Origin: Eleginops maclovinus
Taxonomy: Eukaryota; Chordata; Actinopteri; Perciformes; Eleginopidae
Direction of reading: 5' to 3'
Assembly: GCF_036324505.1 (NCBI RefSeq)
Contig: NC_086360.1
Span: forward strand, 17,521,293 to 17,585,292
Length of the DNA: 64,000 nucleotides
The notes under the pieces were generated by a model. The model was given only the letters and a program-made list of their open reading frames with translations, searched no databases and was not told where the DNA came from. This document shows, piece after piece, positions 13,201 through 27,543 of the stretch. Both the position numbers and the translations under genes were made by a program. The first letter of the stretch is position 1, and each line of letters begins with the position of its first letter.

Positions 13201-16200
13201 ATGAGGGATGGGCCGAGAAATGGATTGAAAATGATATTTATTCATTAAATATAAACCAGTGAGAGTTTCTCGTTACGTTTCCAATAATAAGAAACCCTGA
13301 AGCATTAAGTATTGTACTCACAGAGTCCACATCGAGCACCACCCCATGCAAACCAAAGGTCTTCAACATGCCCCGGATAGCAAACTTGGGCAGGGCTGTC
13401 CCTCCCGTGGTGCTGTTGGTGTTGTTGCTGTCCGGAGAGCGGATGACCACCGTCAAGCCTGTGTTGAGTGAGCAAAATATAATGACTCAATGTGCAAAAT
13501 AACCATTTTACTTCAGTGCATGGTTACATTGTCCCTGAAAGTAAACTCATTTTAACTGAAAGTGTGTAGGTAAAGTGATGAGGGTGAATGATACCTTTGC
13601 GAACTTTGTCAATGGTGAACTTATTGGCCTCGTCCTTGATATCCTCAATGGTAGGAAGGTAGAGGTCACGGGGAATGCCGCCATTCTCTTCGTACAGGAA
13701 CTCCACCGTCTGTCTCGCAATGTCAACCATGCCTGTTTCCAGCAAAATCCATCACAGAGGCAAACACCGTCAACATATCTATTCAAAGCCTACACTTACT
13801 ACAACACAGAATGTGCATCAACTCAGAAAAGTATGGCTTGACATCAAGCTAATGCTTTTAACTCATTAAATAGGTTAATAACTTTTGTCAATTAATTTTA
13901 TGTCAAATTTAACAGCACTATTATTACTTCACCTTGTTCCAATTTGCTACAGGGTGATTACCAAAGCAGTTTGAACACAGGCTTCTATATTTTTAACATA
14001 TTATCAATGTTCTGACCCATGGTGAGTTACGACCCTTAGTGATGCACTGATTATAAGACTCAAACATAAAAATGTCTTATGCTTGTTAATGATGCTGGTA
14101 TTCCCCTCTGTGAGACGGATAAACAGATTCCGATTCTGATATTCTAAATGAGGCTCCCTATAACTGACCTCAATTGACGAGTAAATTGTCTTGATCAAAT
14201 GATGATGCCAGTTATTTTGTAATTCCATGTGTTACATCAGACCTGGGGTTTATGTTTTTATATGTTTTCATTCATTACCCAGCTGCAGAGCTCCTTTGAT
14301 TTGATCCAAGCCAGATTTCCTCTCAGCCTCGTTACGGAACCGCCTACGGATGGTAGGGAACACTTTGGTCTCCCAGGCCTTTACCAGCAAGGCATAGTGG
14401 TCCTCCTAGGGCCAATCACAAATCACAAGTGTGCAAACCTAAAAATCATTCGAAAGTCAACATTGAAGGTGAAAATAGTGGAGAGCCGACTCACTCTTGG
14501 GACATCGTCATCATCCTCGTCATCACTCTCATCATCTGCGATAGGAGGAGGGTGAGGGTCAGGTCCAGAGGTGACCAGGTTCTCGTAGCTCAGCTCAATT
14601 TTGTAATGGCAGGACAGGTCGCTGTTGTACTCTGTACCAACAAGGAAAAACACAAAATGAAAATATGTGGTAGCACACTCGCTACCTTCATGTGGGGAAG
14701 AGTTATGCTAAATCAAATAGGTCAAGGAAAAAGCATGCACTTTGATGATGAGAAGAGTAAAATAAAAGTGAAGAACCTACGTTGCTGGGCAACTGCCACA
14801 GCTGCAATCCGACAAGGGGGTCCATGGGAGCCAGAGTCAGAGGTAACACTTGCACCTGCATCATTATCGCTGTCTGAAGCCATAGCAAAAGGCAGTGCTT
14901 CAAAATTTGCACTTATTTCCTCTGCAAGGTCTACACACAAGTCCGCTGCATTCCTGTGCGCCTGGCCTTCAGCATATGCAAATGGCCGGGATCCAAAGTT
15001 GGCACGGATCCTTGAGTTCTACAAAACAATGGAAAGAATAATAGAAGATTAAAACAACCCTGAGGAGAAATGGCATCAATAAAGCAGCAAAGAGAAACAA
15101 TACAGTTAATACATATTAAATATCAATGATAAGCCAAATTATAGCCAAACAATAGTTTCATTATAAAGATTTCAAGGTGGCTTTAGTCCACACAAACACA
15201 CCTTTTTTTGAATGTGAACCAGGGGCCACATTCCACCAGCTACATCCTCAAGGATGGGGCCGAGCCGCTGACCACAGTAGGTAAAGTAGACCCGGCCTTT
15301 AGGGGCCTGACCAGGGGGGGGAGGAGTCCCCTCAGAGCGCTCCCAGCCTATTCCAGCCACGTCGCCTGTGTTCATATATACGTAAGGTCACATTCTCGGC
15401 AATGTCTCAATGTTAGGAGGTCATGACATATTTTAAAACGCTTAATAAAGCTTGAGTTAAGGAAACAAGATACACTTGCAAAATATATTTTTTTCAAAGA
15501 GCAGCCAGATAAAATACAATGCTTTGAGAAGGTTAGTTTGAATCCATAACATTCATCGCTTTATGGATTTCTAGGAATACAAAATCAAACAAAAGAGATA
15601 GCAGTGTTTATATAAAGAAGACATATATTTAGTCTACTGTCTCACCAGGAAGTAGAGCCACATCCAGCCTGACACTCTTCCACTGCAGCAGACTGGAGCC
15701 GTTATAATGCACTGCCCTACCGTTACTGACACACAGACAGGAGACAGACGCACAGAGATGGAACATAACGAAGAGAGGGATAGCAGTCAGCACTCAAGTC
15801 AGAGACAGAGCAGTGGGAAAAGGATCTCAGAGTTAGAACTCAGGCAAACATACTTATGGAACAGACATGTGCCGACAGGGTTGGTCCATGCTCCATCTCT
15901 CTTCTCTGCCTCGGTGGCAAAACCAAAGGACACAATCGGGCCACTGTCCTCCTCAGAGTCTCCATAGGAGACAATTTCTATCTCCCAGTAGAAGGACGGG
16001 GCCTGTGGGGATAAAGAGAAATAAATAGAAGACTTTGGACTGCCTGCAGTATCAGGGGATTGATTCTCACCAATGCATAGTAAAAGAAACCAAAATGTCA
16101 ATGCATGTGCCCACCTGAATTGGTACAGGACAGGTGGCGTAGATGAAGGTGCCTCGGGGCAACCCTCCTCCAGCACTCGGATCAGCCAAGAAGGTGACGG

Positions 16201-19200
16201 AGGTCAGGCGGGATGAGAACATGCAGGCACGGACAGGAGGAAACACTCTGGATGGACACCAAGTGATCTCCTTGGGCTGAAGAGACAAGCACATCAAAGA
16301 GATGGGGAGATAAGCGGGGCCGACAATTCTGACTATTTAATTTATCAGAATGCCTTTGAAGATTGAGTCAAAGCCTAGAGAAATATATGAATGTCATACT
16401 ATAATTATTTTGCCTTCAGCTGTCGGTAAATTTAACCATTCAACAGACTTCAGTCGCTTTTCATCAACACTTTTTAGGACTGAGGCTAGGATCTCAGATG
16501 AAGGAAAATCTTTTTTCTGTCCCTACTTCCACCATTTTCCATGGTAGTTTTCAGTTGAATCCAGAATACACATAGGTAACACAGAAATGTTTTTGTGTGT
16601 GTTAGTGGTTATAGTAATAAAAACTAAAACTAAATATGGTAATTCCCACCTGGCGTCTGTCTGTCTGCAGTGGTGGAGGAGGAGGCCGAGCGCAGTCCCG
16701 GTACAGCATTCTCACTCTTTCACACTGTGCCTCGACCATGCCGAGACGCTCCCCTGCACAAGAGTTCAGAACTTTGTCAGACAAATATTATACTGCAGAT
16801 AAAAGGTTTTGGCTGCTCGAGTGATTTGCAGAATGCAAGCATGTAATCTCACCAGGGCTGCACTCCTGGGCCACCAGGTTAAGGACCTCGACAGCAGCAG
16901 GACACTGTTGGATGAACTCCTCACAGAAGGAGCTGTCCTCCAGGAGCTGCGCCATCACCAGACATGCCCTAGAAAATGAAAAGAACATGGTGAAGGTTTT
17001 GTTGTTATCTGGCATTAAAAAAAAATGTATTTGACCATAAAATAATAGTTGAAATGGGTTTCAGGTGCAAACATGTTCAATACAGCTTCTCAATCTTCTC
17101 CCACACTCAAAACTTGGAGGGGCCAAAAGAAGGCTGAAGTGCCAGTGTTTATTTACCATATCCATATACTAACCTGGTTCTGATTTCAGCCAGCAAGCGT
17201 ACTGCAGCCATTACCGGGCTGGAGCCATCTCCTGTAGCTGGTAGAGAAGTGTGAATGGAGAGACTGCCCTCCTGTGGCAGAAGCATGGACTGCACCGCCT
17301 GCACCACCTTTTCTGTGATTGAGAGCTTATAGAGCGGGAGGGCCTGTTGGGAATGGGAAGAAAGTGAAAGTGGGACACAAGTTAGATTTAACCTGACATT
17401 TTAAATAGAAATATGTTTGATTCTGAATCCAATACCTCAGATCTGGGTGTGCAGAGGCGTGATATAGGGACAGTCAGGATGTCTGAGGCTTGGCAAGCTC
17501 TCCTGTACTCGCAAGAAGGGAACTTGACCGTTGCTATGCCCTCCTGTTCATTAATGGACATAACTATGCCCACACTGCCAAGCACTCCTTTACCTACCAC
17601 CTGCAGAGGAGATGCGATAAGAATTACAGCAGGAGAAGGCACAAAAGTAGAGAATGTGTATTGAATCGCCTGGTTTAACTAACCTGGACCTCTGAGCCGA
17701 TCTTAATGGTTTCTTTGAAGCCGCCGAGTGCACAAAGAGCAGCAACGGCTTGTCTGCCAATGGCCTGCAGCTTAGCCAATTTTCTGCCACTGCTGCTCCC
17801 ATTCTCCAGAATACTCTCGGCATACTTCCCCAGCTGAGGGATAAACATCAGGGCCCGGGAGAGAACCTACAACAATTCCAAAGTCAAAGCATAACGTTTA
17901 ATAGAAAACAGAATCACATCCATGTCAGTGTAGATAGAATGGTGTGTATCGATTATTCTTATAAGTCGACAACAAGTTCAGTTCCCATTATTGAGCATAA
18001 GCATGATACAACACATAACAGCCCTTTACCTTTTCAGCTGTACTCGTCCAGATCTGAGCGGTGTTGGACTCGGGGGCGGTTAGCAGGCTGTGCAGCAGAG
18101 CAATAACCTCAGCCGCCATACTGTTGGCAACATGGCCGCTGATGAACGGCCTCACAGGGTCCGACCTGTTCACGGAAATTAAGAAGAAAGAAAAATTGTG
18201 TCTCACAGAAAACATGAACATAAGGAACCGCACACATGCACAACTTGAATGATAAATCATATACAGTACCTGGCCAGATCAGCATTCCTGTCCCTACACA
18301 CAGCGGTCTGAGCAGTTTTCTTCTTGTCTCCGGTGGTGATGCCTCCAGCGGCCTCCTGGGCCAGAGCCTCCACAGGTGGGCCGACGCTCACTATCAGACC
18401 AGACTGGGCCCACTTGTTGGCTTTCCTCAGGGCAGCAGAAGCCTCTTCTGTGATCACTTCACAGTTGCCACTCTACATAGAGTAAAACATTGTAGGTGAG
18501 GACAGCATTTGGAATAAAGCTACACATGTATTCATATTGTTAGTTATGCTTTTCATTTCTTATGTCTTACCTTTGTCATGTCTCTGTCCATCTTTACCAC
18601 CTTTTCCATGTTTGCTCCAGTGCCAAGTCGAAAGGGACGTCCCTCTGAGCTGCTGCATTTTGGAATGGATGAAAGCTCATGTCATAAAAATGTCATATGT
18701 TGCTAATATGACATTTTAAAAAAGATACTAGGGTCAACCTTACCTGAGAAGTGGTTGTAGAACCTCATGAGATGACTGGTCCTCTCTCTTGTGGATAAAG
18801 ATGGATAGCTTACCATCAACTGCCTCTCCCTCCTCCCCCACATCGTCAGGCTTCAGAGCTCCTTTGGAACTAGCACGAGACAGACTAGTGTCCGGCTCAG
18901 AGGAGCTGGGGGAGAGCAGGGTCTGACAGCCTGAAGAAGAAATAGTGTGAAAATAAATCCTTTGTGGAAAAGGTAGCTTCATGTTTACATTAAAGTAGTA
19001 GTCCTAGGTAAAGAAGACCAACCTGGTACTACATAGTCTGCCAGCTTGGCTAGCAGCAAGGCAGCAATACGCGAGGCAGGGTCACTGGCATCTTGTTGCT
19101 CGGCATCCAGCGTGTTGATAGAGTAGCTCCACGAGGGCAGGGCCACGTTCCCACAGTCCTCCACACTCATGAGAGGCAGGGCAGCTCGGCAAAGCTGCAG

Positions 19201-22200
19201 GATGATGAGTACTAGCTTTGGAGAAGGTCTCTGGTCAAGCAGCAGAGACAAGAGCTTAGAAACACAAGCTGGCTGGCTCAGGATGGCTTTCCCTATGTGG
19301 CTCCTGGAATAGAAAAAAAGCAACCATAATATAAATACAAATAATCATAATAAACAACAAACATCCCATGAATAAAATATACCAAATGTTACCTGGAAAG
19401 GTCATTGAGCAGACTGAGCACATCCTGTAAGGCATCATTGCCAGCGGCCTGGTTACCACAGCACTCTGTGGCTCTGGCCAAGTGATTGGTCAGCAGGCTG
19501 GACACCTGCCGTGCCAGACCAGAGTGCACTGCATCTGTAGACCCACCTTTGAAAAGATAACAAACAATTCTTACTAATCTTTCATTACAACATACGATTA
19601 ACTTTGTAATGTTCATTCATTTCATCTGAAAAAATTGTAATGCAAATAACGACCCAAATACTACACAAGTGCATTTTCCTGCATAACAAATATATTGATC
19701 TTTATAGCTGATCAGAGTCAGGCCTTGCCATGTGAACACGGATACTTTTAGAATGTATTTCTTTCCATGGGTTTTGTGCTGTTGAACCTTGCTAAACCCA
19801 CGTTTTACATGTCAACACATTCAAGTACATACATGTATTTTTAGACTAAGGTCTTACTTACTAAGACTAAGGACCTACAAGCATATCTTACCTTCCACCT
19901 TCTCCCACTCAATGCAGCGGTTAGCCAGCACCTGGAAAGCAGCCCAAGCCATGGTGGCCACCTTCTGCTTTTTGGTCTGCTTCTCGTTTGAGCTGCATTC
20001 CCTCTGACCGCTTAAACTGCACAGGCTGTCCATGAGCTGGACCAGACCACTCCGAACCAGGCACTGCTCCTCACTCCTATGTCAACATGGAAATCAAGTG
20101 AGGGTAAGAAACCATAGGGTAAACTTATCCAGAGACATATCAAAATATAGATAATGGCAGATGAATGATCTTGCCTGGTGTATGGGATCGTGCAAAGCAA
20201 GCCAATACTGTTGGCACAAGCAATGGGGTAGCGAGCACATAGTGACACTACAGACGTCATGGTCTCCCCAAAGGCCTCCTGCACCTGCTCCACCATCCCA
20301 CCACAGGTCAGCTCCTCGATCCTGCACACAAACACATTTATAGAGTAACCAGCCACCCTCAAACATGACGTAATAGGATAACTACATTGCAAAATGTTAC
20401 TATTGAGAACATGAATAAAATGTCCTTATAGGTTCAAAAAGTATCCATCCATCCATCCAGGTTATTGTTTGTACCTACATACTGTATGTGTATGGAGTAG
20501 GGCGGGATCGTTAACGTGTTTATAGCTCGCTTTTTACCTTGGGCCCCCTTGCAACACCATAGTGACAGGGCCCACCAGGTGGGTCACGCCTCCAACTCTG
20601 ACAGCAGCAGTGAGCAACTCCCTCATGTGAACAAGTGCCTGCTTCCGCGTGCTGCCACGTCTCCATCGCGTCTGCGCGGCAGACAGGAAACTGCTGCTTG
20701 ACACCTACAGAAATAACGGATACAACACATTTCAAATGTCAGACAATAATTCACCTAATGATATTATGCAGCTATGGCAACAAACAAGTCAATAAGAGTG
20801 ATGAGTAAGACACTCACAGCCTGATCAGGCGTAGTTCCTATGAAGGCGAAGAGCTGTCCCAGCAGCACACTGTATGTCGGTTTGTCTCGACTGTCCTCGA
20901 TGGCTAGAGACTGCAGCAGGGTGAAGGAGCTGCTGCGATGACTAGTTGGATGGTGTCGCCTCCTAAAGGGAACAAGTTAAGGAATACATTCAATGCAGGT
21001 TCACTTAAATGATTTTAAAATTTGAATTCTATCAAACAAACATAAAAAAATACCGTTGGGGCGCGTGTGTGAACTCCAGGTCCTGGTTAGCAATCATCTC
21101 CAAGTCTGAGGGTGCAGACATGCTGCGTAGAAAGACTGGCTGCTTCACCATGGGGATCACCGTCTTAGCGTCTGACACAGACTTAGAGGCTAAAAGAGAT
21201 CAATCAGAAAACATAGATAAGAATAATTGCGCTGTCATTTTGTCTACCATGATTGATGTCTTGGGGTAACTTAAACACCTACCAATCATGCAGGACTTAC
21301 TGAGTGACAAATACGGACAGATGGAAATATCGATTTTCAGATATAAGGCAGTGATTAAATATGGATTTTCTTTCAAATGTAATTCAAGCCAAACTCCTGT
21401 ATAACTAACTGTACCCATACTAGGGGTGGGCGATATACCGGTATGATAGTAAAAACCGGTATTGTGCTGCGCCATGATATGAATTTTGAGATATCGTTGA
21501 TACCGCGGTATTCATAAATTCATAAATTGGCGTTCATATTGGGTCGCATTGTCGAACATTCTTTGTCTTCTGAAGTATATTCAAACGGGCTTCGGAAGAT
21601 TAACCTAACAACAGATCTCCGCTGGATTAATGAATGCCTGGACGTGTTCCTAAACAGCCTGTCTGTTCCTAAAACAGCTGTGCACAGAGTTCTCGTGCAC
21701 CTAATTTCCATACAAAAACGCTCCACGAGTTCCTTATAAGGGCATGCAAGACGTGTGAACAATCCAGACTCCACAGGCAACACGAAAGCAACTTTAAACG
21801 ATCAAAATCATGACATTATTTTAGGACATCACGATGTCTAGTAGAATCATGAATGTAGATGTGGAATTTTTTAGTCCGCGGTAAGCATAATAGCGTGTTT
21901 AGAACAAAGTTTTGGAAATCTTTTCCCCCGTGACTGATTTCGTAACTTCTAGGAAGCAGAGGCTGGCTTGAGCGGAATGGTTTTTCAGTGAGGAGACGCA
22001 CAACGCTAAATGCATATGCAGTGAATGATATTAGCCTACTGTAATTATGCCCATTATTTGATTTAAGTAATACAATACAACAGAAGGTAAGCAAGAAATA
22101 AAGGCCTGGTCCATATACAAGCCTGCCCCAAATAAAGGCCAGTGCGATGTGCAGCCTAAGTAAATAAAAGCACTCGGCCACAATTTGAGGATTTACGATG

Positions 22201-25200
22201 TAGACCTATTTTCATGAGTGGACGTTGCAAGCATTTTTTGCTGCGCGGAAGTAGTGCTAGCAATAGTGGATCCAAAACAAGAAGAAGAAGACGAAGACGA
22301 CGACGAAGAAGAAGAAGACATTGAAGAAAAAGAAGACATTGAAAGATGAGTCAACAGGCAGAAAAGAATACCCAGGTGCAGGATGACGAATTGGTGAAAA
22401 AGAAAGGGGGCACCTCTGTCGTGTGGAACTGGTTCGGTTTTAAGATCTCCGACCTCGAACAAAAAAATATCTTATGTAAATTGTGTCGCCGTGCTGTTTT
22501 AGCGAAAGGTGGAATCACCACCAATTTATTAAATCACCTTAAAACGATGCATGTACGAGAATATGCAGATTGCATCAAAATGCGAGAAGCAATCAGCCCA
22601 GGAGCTCGACCAAAGACAAGCCAGACTTCCACTCACTTCAGCAATCACTACAAACATCATTCGCTGCCGGTACTCGCTATGAGCGGACAAGCAAGAAATG
22701 GAGAGACATCACGGAGGCTATAACCCATCACATTGCGAAGGACATGGTACCCATCCAAACTGTGGAGAAAGTGGGTTTCAAAAAGTTACTTCAAACTCTG
22801 GACCCAAGGTACGAGATCCCGAGCCGCAAGTACTTCAGCCAGAAATGCCTGCCTCAACTTTACTTGGAATGTCTGGAGAGAGTTTACGGCGAAGTAAACC
22901 AAGTCGATTTATGATGTTAAAATACATATTTTGCCTCCACTAATGTCATTTAACTAAGAAGGGCTATTCAAATGTGATTCAGATTTTTTCCCCCTCATAT
23001 ATCGTGATATAATATCGATATCGTCTGGACACTGAAAAATATCGTGATATGAATTTTATCTCATATCGCCCACCTCTAACCCATACATACACTAGCCGAT
23101 GGACATGTGGGTGAACTAATGAGTAACACAAACAGGATGAGTACCTGGACCGGGTGTGCCTGCAGGTGTGGTGGTTAGGCTCCTGCAATGTGGCGCGATG
23201 GTAACATGGAGCAGCAGCTCAGTGCGGTTCATCAGACTCTTCACCAGCGCCTTCGTTTTGGCCAATGAGGTGCTACTTCTGAGGTGCATGGTGTTCACCT
23301 CCTGAAAGAACTTCTCCCTGTAGGAACAGAATCACGTTGTTACAGCACAAACTGACCTCTGACATCTAATCAAATGCTAGGATCATTTTTTTTATTTCTA
23401 ACCTCAATGCAAGGACAACATTTTCCAGATCGCTGAAATCGAGGGGAACCTCCTTCAGGGAGCAAAGTAGTTCCAGCTCCTTAATTTTGTTCTGGTACAA
23501 AAAAAGAAATACATTATGAATATCAAAGCAGATGGTAATAGTGGGGGTATAGTTCTAGAGGGAAATGTGTGTGCATGGAGCAGGGTACCTCAAAGAAGTG
23601 GTAGTCATGAAAGAAAGGAGTGTTGTTCTCCAGCTTTCCCTGCTGGGCCTCCTCTACCTCATTCTGCCACTTCTGTTCCAGTTCTGCAACACTCTGAGAG
23701 CAACACAGGAGGTAATTAGACACAGAGTAAACTCACTCCTTTTATTTCTGTTCCGGTTGGTAGCCGGATTTACTTTTTATTTAGATGTTTTGAGCTAAAC
23801 TCAGGTCTCCTGTTCATCATTATTCGAATTATGACCTATTCTATTGTTTTGATTATTACGCTAATATTTTAAAGTTGTAGTTTAATATGCAGCCCATGGT
23901 GAAAATATCTCAATATATTGCATGTGTTCTCAAATCAGCATAGTTATGATTAACTTCATGAGGTAGGATTAATATACCCAGCATATCAACTTGTAAATAA
24001 AAACAACTCTCCAATAACAGCATGAAATGATATTTCCCATTAATTCTTTTCCCTGTAGCAAACAGGAAGTACTTAGTAAGTAAGTAAAAAGAGCCTATTA
24101 AAAACAGACAAACATGTATTGTGTGCAGAGTATGTCTTCCACTAATAATAGCAAGCAACTTAATTCAAAGCCATTCATTTATAAACTGTGCATCAGCCGC
24201 TCACCTGCAGCTGACGCTCCATGGCATTGATCTTCTTGAAGGTCTCAGCCATGATCTTACAGACCAGGTCATACTCCTCTGCGTGATCCTCACGGTACTG
24301 GTAGTTGACGAGTGACTGAAGGGCATCCACCAGGCTCAGGTGTTTAATGACACAGGATACGATAACCTCCTCCATAACATCGGGCCTGATCACCTCCCTT
24401 AGAAACAGATGGTGAAGAAGAAACCGTTATGATTTTGAGAAGAAAAGAAAACAGAGTACCTGAAAGTATCACTTTATCAGAATAATTTTCTTTAAGAAAT
24501 ATCACTTTATCTAATAAATGACTTTGTAAAGCTGCAATACTAAACGAAAAATGTATCAAAACTAAATCATAAAACCCACAAAAGTCTATTAAAGCCTAAT
24601 AAAAATCACAAGGATATTCTTATACTCTTTGAACCAGTTAGAAAATATATTTATTTCCCCTTATAAACTCAGTCAAATATCTGTGGACTTGGTTTCAGTG
24701 TTTATATGGTTTCACCTCTCTTTAGTCTTTGGTATTCTGTAAAAACCCAATGTTAGCCATTTTCTATTACAGTATTTTCCCTGTCTACGGTGATATCAGA
24801 TGCATACCCTCTTTACTGTGACAGCATGACCCTCTTACTTGATGCTAGGACGGAATTGAGGTCGAGCCCTTCCAGACACCTCTCGTAGCCTACCCATGAT
24901 GCCTGGAGGGAGGCGGATACGAGGCAGGTCAAAGTATGTCCCGGGCATGAGGCCTGGGGGTGGGATGAGCACATCGGAGGGGTAGGTGAACTCCCGGTCC
25001 TCCTCAATAGTGAGGGGCAGAGGTGAGGGGCTGGGCGTGAGGGCGGGAGAGATTGCACCATTGGCTTCCACCTGCCACTGACACCTGGAGGAAACACACA
25101 GCCTGTCATCAGCCTGCCAACCGTTGTGCTGTGTCACTGGAGAGAGTGCACCAATTCTTACATTGTACTATATTTATCATACGGGAAATCAATATCACTG

Positions 25201-27484
25201 GGAGACGTTTATCTGGTATTTTCGTCTAACTGTGTCACCTTTGCAGCAGCTTTGAGCAGAGTAAATCGTGGCAGGCCTCTTCCTCTCTTGTCACCTCTGG
25301 CCCGTTATACAGAATACGGAGCATTGAGCAAGCCAGCACTGACAGCCCCAGGGCAAGGTCTGCCAGGAAAGGGAGGCCTCCAGAGACATCCTCGGATGAC
25401 TCCTAAAGGAAAAGAAAAAATATCTTCAGAATTAGCTGTTGTTCTTCATGTTACACACTGCAGATCTTTTTTGTTGCATGAAATTCCAAATACGGGTCTT
25501 TATTCTGGGGTAAAAATTGGTATCATGCGTACTTCTTGATTGTGTTACACTATGAAAATTCAATAAATATATTAAAAATAATAATATAATAATAATATGG
25601 GTATTTAAGCACTTCCACGTGTTACCTGAGCTCTGACGGTGCAGGAGAACCCCCACATGGCTTTATCGGGGGTATTGTGTTCACGTCCGCTTCTCATCTC
25701 AAAGGAAAACGTCACAGTGTCTCCTTCAACCTAAAGCGCGACAATAAAAAAAGGAGCTCTAGAAGAGTGTATGTGCACCATGTCTTCACGGTGTGTGTTT
25801 GTGCAGAACAGCTGCTCTTACCTTGACAAGGTCTTTGGGCCATCCTGTCCCCAAGACACTGCGACTGCCATATCCCAGGGTGTTCCCTCCATACTCGGTT
25901 ACTTTACGGCTGTTCGTGTTGGGACCAGCGTAGATAACCAACTGAAATATCAGAGAAAAGGTTTAGTGTAAAATCCATATGATATTCTGTCCCAGAGAAA
26001 CTGCACACAGTGTAAGAGATACTGAGGGTTACAGATAGTGTATTCAGGAGTCAGTACCTTGTCATAGTCATACTGTGAGGAGCAGCGAGAATCAAAGCGA
26101 AGGTACAGGCAGCGGGCTCCTGGGATGTGCACTGTCTCTTTGAACTTGTAATTGTCCCTCACAGGGTGCACCGTCTCAACTGTCTTCCCAGCAGCCCACG
26201 GGGCAGGGATCTTCAGCCCAGTCAGGAAACCAGGCTCCTCGCGTTCATCAAGAATTCTAATATGACAGACACATGAATAACTGGTTTAATCAAACATTTT
26301 TTTATTAAGATTATGCGGCGAATTATTTATCAGATGGCAGATGATTACATGTCATCTGCTACACTTCTTATTATTTCAGAAAACATACTTGTCTTCACCA
26401 GCACAAGCTTTCGCCCCTGGCCCCAGAGAGCCGCTCAAAGGTGCAGGCTCTTCAGTGAAAAGGGGGGACTGGGTCTTTAGTAGCAGGGCAGTCTGAAAAC
26501 AGAGCGGAAACAAATCCTTTATTGATGATTTGTTTTTTTCCTATTCAAGTAAAAACGTTTTGTTTGATTTGAATTGTGTTTTGGACAGGGAAGACTCCAA
26601 CCTGGCTGGTGTAGAGGACCAGCTGCACCAGCTGAGGCATGAGGGCGTCAGCAAGAGTGAGGGTCTGCAGGTTGGGATGCATCAGAGTGGTGAGCAACAC
26701 TGGCAGCAGGTGACCGAGCATGGTTGCCTTGGTTACTTGTTCAAGGCCTTTCAACCTGAACATGAAGATGAGAAAAAGGCGAAAATGTAACGTCAAGGTG
26801 ATGGAGTCATGGCGGAAAAACAAGACAAGAAATTGAAAATTTGAAGAGGTAAAACAAAGCCACAATGTTTTAAAAAACTCTGCGTCCAAAATTATTTCAC
26901 AGGAGGCTGCATTACCAAGGATAAGCTAAATCTAATTTCACGGTGAAAAAGCGCATTACAGGCAACTAAGAGAACATCAAGTCTGGTTTTAGGTTTGTCA
27001 GTTACATAAAAGGTACTTTAGAAAATAAGAAGTTAAAGGTTCACCTGGTCTCTCTGTCAGCGATGTCGCTGTTGATGAGCGCTGTGGTCACCTGCTGCAG
27101 CGTCTCCAGCACTTCATCACATCCCACCAGGATCTTGGTTGCTAGGGAGAGGATGCTGCCTTGCAACTCCTGAGGACCACACACAAACAATATACCCAAA
27201 CTTACGTAACTCTGCTTTCAAGAATTTGGGTGATCATCTCTTTCATGCAAAATGGAAGTTATACAAATATTATTTCTTTAAATATATGTCTAAGAGCCCA
27301 CAAGTAAGCACAATCTGAGCTGTTCATCCTGTAATCAGTAACCATGATAACTGATGAGAAAAGGGAACATGTCCTTAATTAATACAGTACCTATATTTGG
27401 TAAAGGCAATGAGCACAAATGACTCTGCAATGCCACAACGATCAGTGATCTCCCGTGGCTCCGTTGGAGGGTTGGTCTCTCATT

Positions 27485-27543
<59 letters not shown>

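Noticed and set aside
14429..15052. 207-residue open frame on the plus strand
   Set aside because: It spans two hectd4 exons and the introns between them in antisense; composition is a shadow of the SPRY-region exons.
22346..22914. BED-finger ORF as a domesticated host gene
   Set aside because: It sits inside a transposon with intact ends and target duplication, is frameshifted and lacks most of the catalytic region; nothing indicates host selection.
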